NCBI GenBank assembly: GCA_041397525.1
Contig: JAWKWL010000005.1
Coordinates: 62,001-126,000, forward strand
DNA: 64,000 nt
Origin: BOKV01 sp041397525
Lineage (GTDB): Bacteria > Pseudomonadota > Alphaproteobacteria > Rhizobiales > Rhizobiaceae
Direction: 5' to 3'
Both the position numbers and the translations under genes were made by a program. Below, piece after piece: positions 8,601 through 14,783 of the stretch. Position 1 is the first letter of the stretch; every line of letters starts with the position of its first letter. The notes under the pieces were generated by a model. It searched no databases. It was not told the DNA's origin and worked only from the letters and a program-made list of their open reading frames with translations.

Positions 8601-9547
8601 CAGCATTCGGGCAGCCGGTCTTCCACGTCATGAACTTGCCGCTGTCACCGGAAGATACCACACCGCACGTACATGTAGCGCTCGCAGCCGAACCCTTTGC
8701 CCGGCAATATGCGGTTCACGCCTCACCCGGCTCTTCGGGCTTCACCTTGCGTGCCTCACTGACCAGGAATGCGGTGACCGGGACCTTGCTGGCGCCGCTT
8801 GCGGCAGGCCCTGAAGGGCGCTTCGACAACAGCAATGCAATAACCTTGCGCCTGCTCGGCGGTGAACTGGCATCAGTTCCGCAATCACAGTTGTTCAACG
8901 GTGCCAATGCCGCAGCCATTCGCAACCAGTTCGGAGAATGGGAAATCCTGCAATTCACCACCGCCGATTTGCAGCCGGATGAAAGCTGGGTGTTGTCAAA
9001 ATTGCTGCGCGCGCAGCTTGGAACCGACGCCGCCATGCTGGGCGGGCACTTGGTGGGAGCCGCATTTGTGCTTCTCAACGAGGCGGTGACTACCGTGCCA
9101 ATGGCAACGCTGGAAACAGGTCTGCACCTCAACTGGCGTGCGGGCCCCGCGGGCGACCCGGTATCGGCCGACAGCCATGTTGGCAAAAGTCACACGCACG
9201 CGCCGGTCAATCTGCGCCCGCTGAGCCCGGTTCATGTCCGGGCCGAGCGACAGGCCAATGGCGATGTCGCGATCAAATGGGTCCGGCGCAGTCGCATCGA
9301 CGCGGACACATGGGATAATGCAATCGTGCCGCTGGGCGAGACGGATACGAACTACACCGTCGAAATCCTCCGCAGCAATGGCGATTTGGTACGCAGCATC
9401 AACGTCATTACCGAGGCTGCATTCTATACGTCGAGCGAACAGCAGACCGATTTCGGCCTGCTGCCGTCTCAATTGGAAATCGCCGTGCGCCAGTTTTCAG
9501 GCAGCGGGCTGGCAGGGACCGCCCGCCAACTGACTGCAAGCTTTTGA
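5660..9547 (+). CDS. Giant GTA tail tip protein with TIM-barrel domain (GTA g15, megatron)
   Basis: A 1295-residue protein matching the GTA host-specificity protein. An Ala/Gly-rich hydrophobic N-terminus (residues 1-40) is followed by a tail-fibre-like part, a GTA TIM-barrel-like domain at about 420-740 and a phage-tail domain from about 790 on. In the barrel I see DGFLIGSELRGL near residue 445, AVGIDNYMPLTDW near 527 and VWFTEFGCPAI near 633; the glutamates in GSE and TEFG sit like the acid pair of glycoside hydrolases. The product caps the tail, contacts the host surface and probably helps digest the envelope. SD AAAGGGA lies upstream of ATG 5660. It is the last structural gene of the cluster. 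Confidence 0.93.
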   Translation: MATLLLQTAGAAAGAAFGGPFGAVLGRAAGAFAGNLIDQQIFGRDKVIQGPRLDQARILSSADGAAMPRIYGRVRIGGQIVWATRFEEVTSTRQSGGGKGAPSGPSVREYSYYANFAIGLCEGPVSAFLRIWADGVEIDRTRYDIRFYTGDNAQDVDPLIAAKQGEGNAPAFRGTACAVFEGFPLEEFGNRIPQFSFEVVRSISQLDRSLRAVCMIPAATEFGYHPEPVARIAEAGKSGFVNRNCLTHASDWQASLDELQALCPNLETIALVVPWFGTDLRAGECDIVPGVEHNASGGVNWSVSGIARSNARQVSRHEGSPAYGGTPSDSSVLAAIRDIRARGLKVVFYPFLLMDIASDNNLASPYGGSSQPAYPWRGEITATPASGQPSSADGTLLATSQVAAFCGSAQAGNFSVVGDNVTWTGGADQGYRRMVLHYAKLCTAAGGVDGFLIGSELRGLTTLRDENGNFPFVSQLMSLATDVRQICGPATKLTYAADWSEYFGHHPGDGSNDLLFHLDPLWAHPAIDAVGIDNYMPLTDWRVDGDPGAPDVFSQTTAEYLRSGIAGGEGYDWYYASDAERRQGIRSPITDGFGEPWVWRYKDILSWWENPHHERINGVRQSRPTAWVPQSKPVWFTEFGCPAIAMGANEPNVFPDEKSGSAGLPTFSTGGRNDLVQYLAILEQLRWWDNAESDLPSGRNPVSPIYGAAMLEPSNMFAWAWDARPFPAFPSATQLWSDGTNWQTGHWLNGRLGGCPVGELAQAIAADNGGEFETIECDGFVDGYASPGLVPARSALDPLMGLFNLSHAEDGEGMKLRSKAHGDAVAIDPDDLVGEDGEPVILRERQSEGELAREVELSHASVFNAYEPDLSRSRRLVGGAERIHSMDVPVVMPPSVATGVLDARLRDAWIGRETLTIGLPWSYLSLAVADQVFFTSRIEGIWQVDAIEDGAWRQLHLRRIARYDESASFASDINLRQATVPAFGQPVFHVMNLPLSPEDTTPHVHVALAAEPFARQYAVHASPGSSGFTLRASLTRNAVTGTLLAPLAAGPEGRFDNSNAITLRLLGGELASVPQSQLFNGANAAAIRNQFGEWEILQFTTADLQPDESWVLSKLLRAQLGTDAAMLGGHLVGAAFVLLNEAVTTVPMATLETGLHLNWRAGPAGDPVSADSHVGKSHTHAPVNLRPLSPVHVRAERQANGDVAIKWVRRSRIDADTWDNAIVPLGETDTNYTVEILRSNGDLVRSINVITEAAFYTSSEQQTDFGLLPSQLEIAVRQFSGSGLAGTARQLTASF

Positions 9548-9582
9548 CCCCGTTCCCACCAGCACCACGAAAGGAATATGCA

Positions 9583-9789
9583 ATGGTTGATGAAAAACCC
9601 TGGTTCATGTCGAAAACCATCTGGGGCTCGCTGATTTCTGTGGCAGCAGCCTTTACCGCCACGCTCGGCATTTCGCTCGATCCAACTGCCCAATCGGAGA
9701 TTGCCGATGCGCTGGTGCAACTGATCGGTGCTGCCGGTGCGCTTGTCGCCATCTATGGCCGTTTGACAGCAACCGACATCATCTCGTGA
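9583..9789 (+). CDS. Small holin-like membrane protein
   Basis: A 68-residue protein with the start MVDEKPWFMSKTIWGSLISV, a hydrophobic stretch through residues 12-30 and a second one at about 43-60 (LIGAAGALVAIYGRL). Proteins of this look follow phage genes in many alphaproteobacteria and are called holin-like. ATG 9583 has AAGGA about 7 bases upstream. It lies 35 bases downstream of the tip gene on the same strand and is followed by spanin-like genes, so a role in particle release by lysis is likely. The assignment rests on topology and context, not on a strong motif. Confidence 0.6.
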   Translation: MVDEKPWFMSKTIWGSLISVAAAFTATLGISLDPTAQSEIADALVQLIGAAGALVAIYGRLTATDIIS

Positions 9790-9820
9790 ACAGTGCTGGG
9801 CAAGTTAGGGGTGATTTTCA

Positions 9821-10069
9821 GTGAACTGGCTGGCAATCCTTGCCGCAGCGCTGGCTGCGCTGCGGCAGGTCCTCAACCTCATCTCGGCGCATGCCCGCAG
9901 CAATGCCAATGAAACGGAAACCGAAATCCGCCAGAAGGCGCAATCCTATGACCGCATGCAGAAGGCGATCCGCATCCGTGAAGGCTTGCGCAACGGCTAT
10001 GGCTCTGGCGACGCTGGCGGCAACGATGGCAGCATGCGCGACGCGCCCTACCGCCGGAACGAAGACTGA
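9821..10069 (+). CDS. Possible inner-membrane spanin (Rz-like)
   Basis: An 82-residue protein starting with GTG (AGGGG about 9 bases upstream). It has a hydrophobic N-terminus (NWLAILAAALAALRQVLNLI) followed by a charged, Q/E/R-rich helix (NETETEIRQKAQSYDRMQKAIRIREGL) that could form a coiled coil, then a polar glycine-rich tail. This is the build of an inner-membrane spanin subunit. Its 3' end overlaps, in another frame, a short lipoprotein gene starting at 9999, the classic Rz/Rz1 arrangement. No sequence family is recognised with certainty. Confidence 0.55.
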   Translation: MNWLAILAAALAALRQVLNLISAHARSNANETETEIRQKAQSYDRMQKAIRIREGLRNGYGSGDAGGNDGSMRDAPYRRNED

Positions 10070-10190
10070 CAGCGCGGACTGGGTCTGCGCTGCCTTTCGA
10101 CCGATCACATGGTCAAGCCGGGACACGCCGCAAACCCTGCAGCAGATCAGCGAACACAACGGCGTATGGGATGCGTTTTGCCGACGGTGA
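9999..10190 (+). CDS. Possible outer-membrane spanin lipoprotein (Rz1-like), overlapping the previous gene
   Basis: A 63-residue reading frame beginning MALATLAATMAAC, a short lipoprotein signal with a lipobox ending in Cys13. The mature part contains DWVCAAFRPITWSSRDT and a C-terminal ISEHNGVWDAFC, a pattern (paired cysteines, I-x-W-S, EHN) I associate with small alphaproteobacterial prophage proteins next to lysis genes. It starts inside the inner spanin candidate in a different frame and runs past it. A longer version of the frame opens at 9840, but only the ATG at 9999 gives a proper signal sequence. Likely partner of the preceding gene in fusing inner and outer membranes. Confidence 0.55.
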   Translation: MALATLAATMAACATRPTAGTKTDSADWVCAAFRPITWSSRDTPQTLQQISEHNGVWDAFCRR

Positions 10191-10258
10191 GGGAGAGAGG
10201 GCAATTTTCTCCCTGCTCGTTCATTTTCAGTTCAGCAGGAATTTGCTAACAAGGGCGA

Positions 10259-10480
10259 ATGAAAAACACCGTCGCTCCATTCCTGCTATTTGTCCTCATG
10301 GCATTTGCATATCCCGCACATGCCGCCGATTGTGCGCAGGCAGCAGCCAATGCCGCCAGTTCCATGGGTGGCGAAGTTCTTTCGGTCAAGGCCGATGGCG
10401 ACCAGTGCGTCGTCAAGATCCGCATTCCGGACAAGAATGGCGGCCCGCCGCGCGTCGAATCCGTGACAGTGTCTGGCTGA
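10259..10480 (+). CDS. feuN: Small periplasmic protein, FeuN-like
   Basis: A 73-residue secreted protein: signal peptide of about 22 residues (KNTVAPFLLFVLMAFAYPAHA), then a small domain with two cysteines (DCAQ and DQCVVKIRI) and a C-terminal basic-hydrophobic strand. It sits 15 bases upstream of a response regulator-kinase pair that matches FeuP/FeuQ. In Sinorhizobium the small periplasmic FeuN, encoded just upstream of feuP, restrains FeuQ and is essential; size, location and export signal agree. The name is inferred from this context rather than from motif conservation. The stop is followed by GGGGACAAC, the ribosome site of the regulator. Confidence 0.6.
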   Translation: MKNTVAPFLLFVLMAFAYPAHAADCAQAAANAASSMGGEVLSVKADGDQCVVKIRIPDKNGGPPRVESVTVSG

Positions 10481-10495
10481 GACCAAGGGGACAAC

Positions 10496-11173
10496 ATGCG
10501 CATTCTCGTGGTCGAGGACGACAAGGATCTGAACCGCCAACTGGTCGAGGCTTTTGTCGATGCCGGTTATGCGGTCGACAAGGCGCTCGATGGGGAGGAG
10601 GGACACTTCCTCGGCGATACCGAGCCCTATGATGCCATCATACTGGACATTGGCCTGCCGGAAATGGACGGAATCACGGTTCTGGAAAACTGGCGCCGAG
10701 CCGGGCGCAACATGCCGGTCCTGATGCTGACAGCGCGAGACCGCTGGTCCGACAAGGTATCCGGTATTGACGCCGGCGCTGATGATTACGTGACGAAGCC
10801 CTTCCATGTCGAAGAGGTGCTGGCGCGTGTAAGGGGTCTTATCCGCCGTGCTGCTGGCCATGCCGCCTCACTGATCGAATGCGGCCCCATTGCGCTGGAC
10901 ACCCGGATTTCCAAGGTTACGGTGGACGGCAATCCGGTGAAACTGACTTCGCACGAGTTTCGCCTGCTTTCCTATCTGATGCACCATCAGGACAAGGTGT
11001 TGTCTCGCACCGAACTGACCGAGCATCTCTACGATCAGGATTTTGATCGCGACTCCAATACTATCGAGGTATTTGTCGGCCGGTTGCGCAAGAAGCTCGG
11101 CATTGATTGCATCGAGACCGTGCGCGGACTTGGTTACCGGCTGCAAGCGCCTGGCCCCACCGGCTCGGAATGA
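10496..11173 (+). CDS. feuP: OmpR/PhoB-family response regulator, FeuP-like
   Basis: A 225-residue response regulator with an N-terminal receiver (acidic EDD near residues 7-9, phospho-acceptor Asp in DAIILDIGLPEMDG near residue 51, Lys in VTKPFH near 101) and a C-terminal winged helix ending VGRLRKKLGIDCIETVRGLGYRL. The DxDFDRDSNTIEVFVGRLRKK segment and the neighbouring small periplasmic gene point to FeuP, which in rhizobia controls cyclic beta-glucan export and other genes. It is 6 bases from the kinase gene, so both are co-transcribed. The PhoP-like family makes the exact name somewhat uncertain. Confidence 0.75.
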   Translation: MRILVVEDDKDLNRQLVEAFVDAGYAVDKALDGEEGHFLGDTEPYDAIILDIGLPEMDGITVLENWRRAGRNMPVLMLTARDRWSDKVSGIDAGADDYVTKPFHVEEVLARVRGLIRRAAGHAASLIECGPIALDTRISKVTVDGNPVKLTSHEFRLLSYLMHHQDKVLSRTELTEHLYDQDFDRDSNTIEVFVGRLRKKLGIDCIETVRGLGYRLQAPGPTGSE

Positions 11174-11179
11174 TCATCA

Positions 11180-12538
11180 ATGAAAGCCGGAACGCTTTCC
11201 CGTCGGCTTTTCCTGCTCAATTCACTGTGGGCACTGGTTGCCGTCGCTTTGATTGCCTTCGTGTTGACCGAGGCTTACCGCCGCAATGCCGAGCGCCGTT
11301 TCTCCGACCTGTTGACGGCCAATCTCTACATTTTGATGGGAACGGTTGAACCGGGGGGCGATGGCACCCTTTCCGGACAGCCGGATTTGCGCGATTCACG
11401 CTATCTTACATTCGGCTCGGGCTGGTACTGGACGGTAAGTTCGGTCCAGAAGCCGCTCAACCGCATCGCGTCCGCGTCACTCGCTGGTGGTAGTATCACA
11501 GCGCCGCAAGGAATCGCCCTCGACAGCAATTACCTGCGGCTGTTTTCCTATGTCGATGATCGCGGCCAGTCCATCTCCGCCGTCGAAGGCCAGACCTATC
11601 TGGGCGATGGGCAACAGCTCTATTCCTTCAAGGTTACCGGCAACAAGGCGGAACTGGCGGAGGAGATAGCCAGTTTCCGCCGGACACTGGTAGCATTGCT
11701 AGGCCTGTTCGGCCTCGGTTTCGTTGCCGCGACTTACTGGATCGTTAGGATCGGGTTGAAGCCAATTACGGCTGCGACAACACTGCTGGCCGATATTCGC
11801 GAGGGCAGGGCAGAGCGGCTCGACGGAAATTTCCCCCGTGAAATCCAGCCGCTTATTGACGAGACCAATGCGTTGATTGAATCAAACAGAAGTGTCGTCG
11901 AACGCGCCAGAACCCAGGTTGGCAACCTCGCCCATTCCCTCAAGACCCCGCTTGCCGTGCTGAAAAATGAAGCCGGTGCAGCGCCGCCGCAACTTGCCCG
12001 GATCATGCAGGAGCAGACTTCGATGATGCAACAGCAGGTGCAGAACTATCTCGACCGCGCCCGGATCGCGGCGAGGCATGCGACAGTGACATCGCGGACG
12101 GAAGTGACACCCGTTCTGGAGCGGTTGGTGCGGGTAATCGGCAAATTGAATTCACATGTCACGATCGGGCTCGAGCTTGCTGATGACACCAAATTGATTT
12201 TTGCAGGCGAGCAACAGGATTTTGAAGAGATTGTCGGTAACCTGCTTGAAAACGCTGCCCGATTCGCCGATGAGCGGATCATCGTGAAAGCAGCTGGTCG
12301 CAAGGAAAACGACAAGCAACGGCTGGTCCTGCGCATCGAGGATGACGGGCCTGGCATGACGCCGCAACAGTGCGAACTGGCCATGAAGCGCGGGACAAGA
12401 ATTGATGAATCTACCCCGGGATCGGGTCTCGGCCTTGCCATCGTACGCGACATTGCAAGTGAATATGGTGGCAGGATTTCGCTGGGTCGCTCGGACCTTG
12501 GTGGTCTGGGTGCCGAACTCGAACTGCCCGGTCGTTGA
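11180..12538 (+). CDS. feuQ: Sensor histidine kinase, FeuQ-like
   Basis: A 452-residue kinase. The first membrane helix is at about 12-31, a sensor region of about 140 residues faces the periplasm, and a second helix (VALLGLFGLGFVAATYWIV) lies near 172-190, followed by a HAMP-like part. The H-box is LAHSLKTPLAVLK near residue 250, the N-box NLLENAARF near 353, and the G boxes DDGPGM and GSGLGLAIV near 388 and 414. The arrangement and operon fit FeuQ/PhoQ-type kinases, the partner of the preceding regulator and the likely target of the small periplasmic protein. Confidence 0.75.
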   Translation: MKAGTLSRRLFLLNSLWALVAVALIAFVLTEAYRRNAERRFSDLLTANLYILMGTVEPGGDGTLSGQPDLRDSRYLTFGSGWYWTVSSVQKPLNRIASASLAGGSITAPQGIALDSNYLRLFSYVDDRGQSISAVEGQTYLGDGQQLYSFKVTGNKAELAEEIASFRRTLVALLGLFGLGFVAATYWIVRIGLKPITAATTLLADIREGRAERLDGNFPREIQPLIDETNALIESNRSVVERARTQVGNLAHSLKTPLAVLKNEAGAAPPQLARIMQEQTSMMQQQVQNYLDRARIAARHATVTSRTEVTPVLERLVRVIGKLNSHVTIGLELADDTKLIFAGEQQDFEEIVGNLLENAARFADERIIVKAAGRKENDKQRLVLRIEDDGPGMTPQQCELAMKRGTRIDESTPGSGLGLAIVRDIASEYGGRISLGRSDLGGLGAELELPGR

Positions 12539-12650
12539 GGCATTTGATCAAATTCCGGCCACTGTTGTGGTTCAGGCAGGAAAAAGCATCCGTTATCGGA
12601 AGGTTCACGAATTCTAGCTTTGATAGCGGCAAATGGATGGGGAGGCTGCA

Positions 12651-13046
12651 TTGAGGGCAATCAAGTTTACGCGACTGGCGATGGCCGGTGGTCTCATGCT
12701 GATCCTTGCAGCCTGTCAGACAACCGGCAGCAAGCCGGGCATGGCAGTCAGTGCCCTTTCAACAGGCGTCCTTGCAAGCGATTTTGGTAGCAGCCTCGAC
12801 CCAAAGGCCAAAAGGCTGGCGGCCGACGCCGAATACAAGGCGCTGGAAGGCGGTCGCGCGGGGGCAGAAGTCCCGTGGAAGGCTTCCGAAACCGTTTATG
12901 GCTCGGTCATCCCGCAACAACCCTATCAGGTTGGCTCTTCCAATTGCCGTCGTTATGTCCACACCATTACCCAGAACGGGCAATCACGATCAGTAGCGGC
13001 AACAGCATGCCGTGACCCGGAAGGGGTCTGGCATCCGCTTTCCTGA
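12651..13046 (+). CDS. Surface lipoprotein, RT0821/Lpp0805 family (TTG start)
   Basis: A lipoprotein with signal RAIKFTRLAMAGGLMLILAAC; the lipobox LAAC puts the modified Cys at residue 21. The mature domain (KRLAADAEYKALEGG, ending YVHTITQNGQSRSVAATACRDPEGVWHPL) is the RT0821/Lpp0805 surface protein type, a 17-kDa-antigen-like family. I prefer TTG 12651 because GGAGG stands 5 bases before it; an in-frame ATG at 12633 has no ribosome site and would add six residues in front of the signal. The 112 bases upstream, after feuQ, hold no other gene. Confidence 0.75.
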   Translation: MRAIKFTRLAMAGGLMLILAACQTTGSKPGMAVSALSTGVLASDFGSSLDPKAKRLAADAEYKALEGGRAGAEVPWKASETVYGSVIPQQPYQVGSSNCRRYVHTITQNGQSRSVAATACRDPEGVWHPLS

Positions 13047-13160
13047 TTTGATTCCCATGCTGGCTTGAAATTGCCATGCAGATTGCGACCAATTGGCCCT
13101 GAACCGTTCACAAACCCGACAAGGCATTGTTTCCAGCGCAATCGGTAGTATGTATGCGCC

Positions 13161-14318
13161 ATGATTTTCTGGATCGCTGCAACAGCACTAGTGGCAATAG
13201 CCCTTGCCAGCCTGGCATTTCCACTTCTTCGCAAGAATGGGGAAAGCGGATCGCTTTTTTCCTATGACCGTGAGCTTTACAAGGCCCGGATGGACGAGAT
13301 CGACAAGGATCTCGACCTTGGCAGGATAGTCGCGGAGGAGGCAGACGCCGCAAAGGCTGAAGAAGGCCGCAAATTGCTTGCGCTTTCCAATGCGCATGAA
13401 ACCCGCAATGCGCTGGGCAGCAGGCAGAGGTGGGTATTGATCGGCGCGGCCGCCTTGTTCGTTCCGGTTGCCTCTGTTGTTTTCTACCTGCAGAACGGCA
13501 ATCCCGGAATGCCGGACATGGCCATCGCCTCGCGCCTCAAACAGGATCCGACCGGCCAGTCAATCGAGCAATTGCTGGGTCGTGCAGAAGCCCAACTCGC
13601 AAAGAACCCGGACGATGAAAAGGGCTGGTCGGTTGTCGCACCGGTATATATGCGTCTTGGCCGTGTCGAAGACGCAGTGATTGCTTATCGCAACGCAGTT
13701 CGCCTGAAGCCGGAGGACGTGGACCTCAAAACGTCACTGGGTGAAGCAATGGTGGTTGCCGAGCAGGGGATAGTTACCGAGGATGCCCGCCACTGGTTTG
13801 AAGAGGCAGTCAAGCTGCGCCCGAGTGACCCCAAGGCACGTTTCTTCCTGGCGATAGCCTTGGGTCAGGAAGGCAAGCTTGACGGTGCAGCCGCAGCGTG
13901 GCGGTCACTGATAGCTGAGGCTCCCGCTGACGCGCCGTGGCTGCCCGTTGCCAGGGCGCAACTCAGCCAGGTCATGGCCCAACTGACCGGGACGGCTTTG
14001 CCAAATGCCGGGCAAACTGCTGAAAACAGTCCTGGTCCCGGTCGCGAGGATATTGAAGCGGCAGCAAAAATGACACCTGAAGGCCGTCAGGAAATGATCC
14101 GCGGCATGGTCGCCAACCTCGCCGAAAAGCTGAAGGCAGATCCGTCCGACAAGGACGGATGGCGAAGGCTCATCCGCGCCTGGGCAGTACTTGGAGACGC
14201 GGAAAATCTCGCCGCGTCAATTGGCGATGCGAAAGCCGCTTTCCCGAATGATGCCGCATTTGTCGCCGAACTTGATGCCATGACTGCATCCGCTGGTGTA
14301 ACAGGGAACCCGCAATGA
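13161..14318 (+). CDS. ccmI: Cytochrome c maturation protein CcmI (CycH)
   Basis: A 385-residue membrane protein: a helix at residues 1-18, a cytoplasmic linker with the typical YDRELYKARMDEIDKDLDLGRI segment, a second helix at about 93-113, then a periplasmic TPR domain (GWSVVAPVYMRLGRVEDAVIAYRNAV near 155-180 and further repeats). CcmI holds apocytochrome c and hands it to the heme ligation complex. The gene starts the block ccmI-ccmE-ccmF-ccmH, overlapping ccmE by four bases (ATGA). The ABC transporter ccmABCD and the thioredoxin ccmG are not in this window. Confidence 0.93.
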   Translation: MIFWIAATALVAIALASLAFPLLRKNGESGSLFSYDRELYKARMDEIDKDLDLGRIVAEEADAAKAEEGRKLLALSNAHETRNALGSRQRWVLIGAAALFVPVASVVFYLQNGNPGMPDMAIASRLKQDPTGQSIEQLLGRAEAQLAKNPDDEKGWSVVAPVYMRLGRVEDAVIAYRNAVRLKPEDVDLKTSLGEAMVVAEQGIVTEDARHWFEEAVKLRPSDPKARFFLAIALGQEGKLDGAAAAWRSLIAEAPADAPWLPVARAQLSQVMAQLTGTALPNAGQTAENSPGPGREDIEAAAKMTPEGRQEMIRGMVANLAEKLKADPSDKDGWRRLIRAWAVLGDAENLAASIGDAKAAFPNDAAFVAELDAMTASAGVTGNPQ

Positions 14319-14767
14319 CACGCAAGCAAAAACGCCTTCTGTTTATTGGTGGAATCGGTGCTGTGCTGATGGCTGCGGTATTGCTGGTCATGACCGCGCT
14401 GCGCGATGAGATTGTATTTTTTTACACGCCAAGCGACATTCTGGTGGACGGCAAGGCTTCTGCCGGACAGCGCATACGCCTTGGCGGTCTAGTGAAGGAA
14501 CAAAGCATCGTAAAGGATGGCGAGAACATCACCTTTGTCGTTACCGACACCGACAAGGAAATCCCGGTCAGCTATTCCGGCATCCTTCCCGACCTTTTTC
14601 GTGAGGGGCAGGGCGTTGTCGCGGAAGGCGTCGTAGGGCCGGGCGGCAGTTTCGTCGCGGACACGGTCCTGGCCAAGCATGACGAGAACTACATGCCCAA
14701 GGAAGTTGCGGACGCGCTGAAGGAAAAGGGCGTCTGGCAAGAAGGCGCAGACACGGTCAGGAAATGA
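14315..14767 (+). CDS. ccmE: Heme chaperone CcmE (CycJ)
   Basis: A 150-residue heme chaperone with one N-terminal membrane helix (LLFIGGIGAVLMAAVLLVMTA) and a periplasmic OB-fold. The heme-binding motif is LAKHDENYMP near residues 121-130, with the covalent heme His at about 124. YTPSDI near residue 32 and RLGGLVKEQS near 55 are also diagnostic. It takes heme from the CcmABCD complex and delivers it to CcmF. It is translationally coupled to ccmI and precedes ccmF by 16 bases. Confidence 0.95.
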   Translation: MTRKQKRLLFIGGIGAVLMAAVLLVMTALRDEIVFFYTPSDILVDGKASAGQRIRLGGLVKEQSIVKDGENITFVVTDTDKEIPVSYSGILPDLFREGQGVVAEGVVGPGGSFVADTVLAKHDENYMPKEVADALKEKGVWQEGADTVRK

Positions 14768-14783
14768 ACGGGGGCGAAATCGC

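Larger units (their letters stand above)
1..9547 (+). mobile_element. RcGTA-like gene transfer agent structural cluster (g5 to g15)
   Basis: Eleven consecutive plus-strand genes match the order of the Rhodobacter capsulatus GTA: capsid, phiE125 gp8-type connector, head closure, DUF3168, TP901-1-type tail tube, GTA-family chaperone, short chaperone, very short tape measure, DUF2460, DUF2163, NlpC/P60 and the giant GTA TIM-barrel protein. Neighbouring genes overlap or are a few bases apart, as in a single operon. The tiny tape measure and the DUF2460-DUF2163-NlpC-TIM series separate GTAs from ordinary lambdoid prophages. Terminase, portal and prohead protease (g1 to g4) would lie upstream of the window. 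No integrase, repressor or att site is seen, in keeping with a domesticated, vertically inherited element. Confidence 0.9.

Noticed and set aside
10190..10214. Terminator after the spanin-like genes
   Set aside because: AGGGAGA/TCTCCCT gives a 7-bp stem with an 11-base loop but no T-run; too weak to call.
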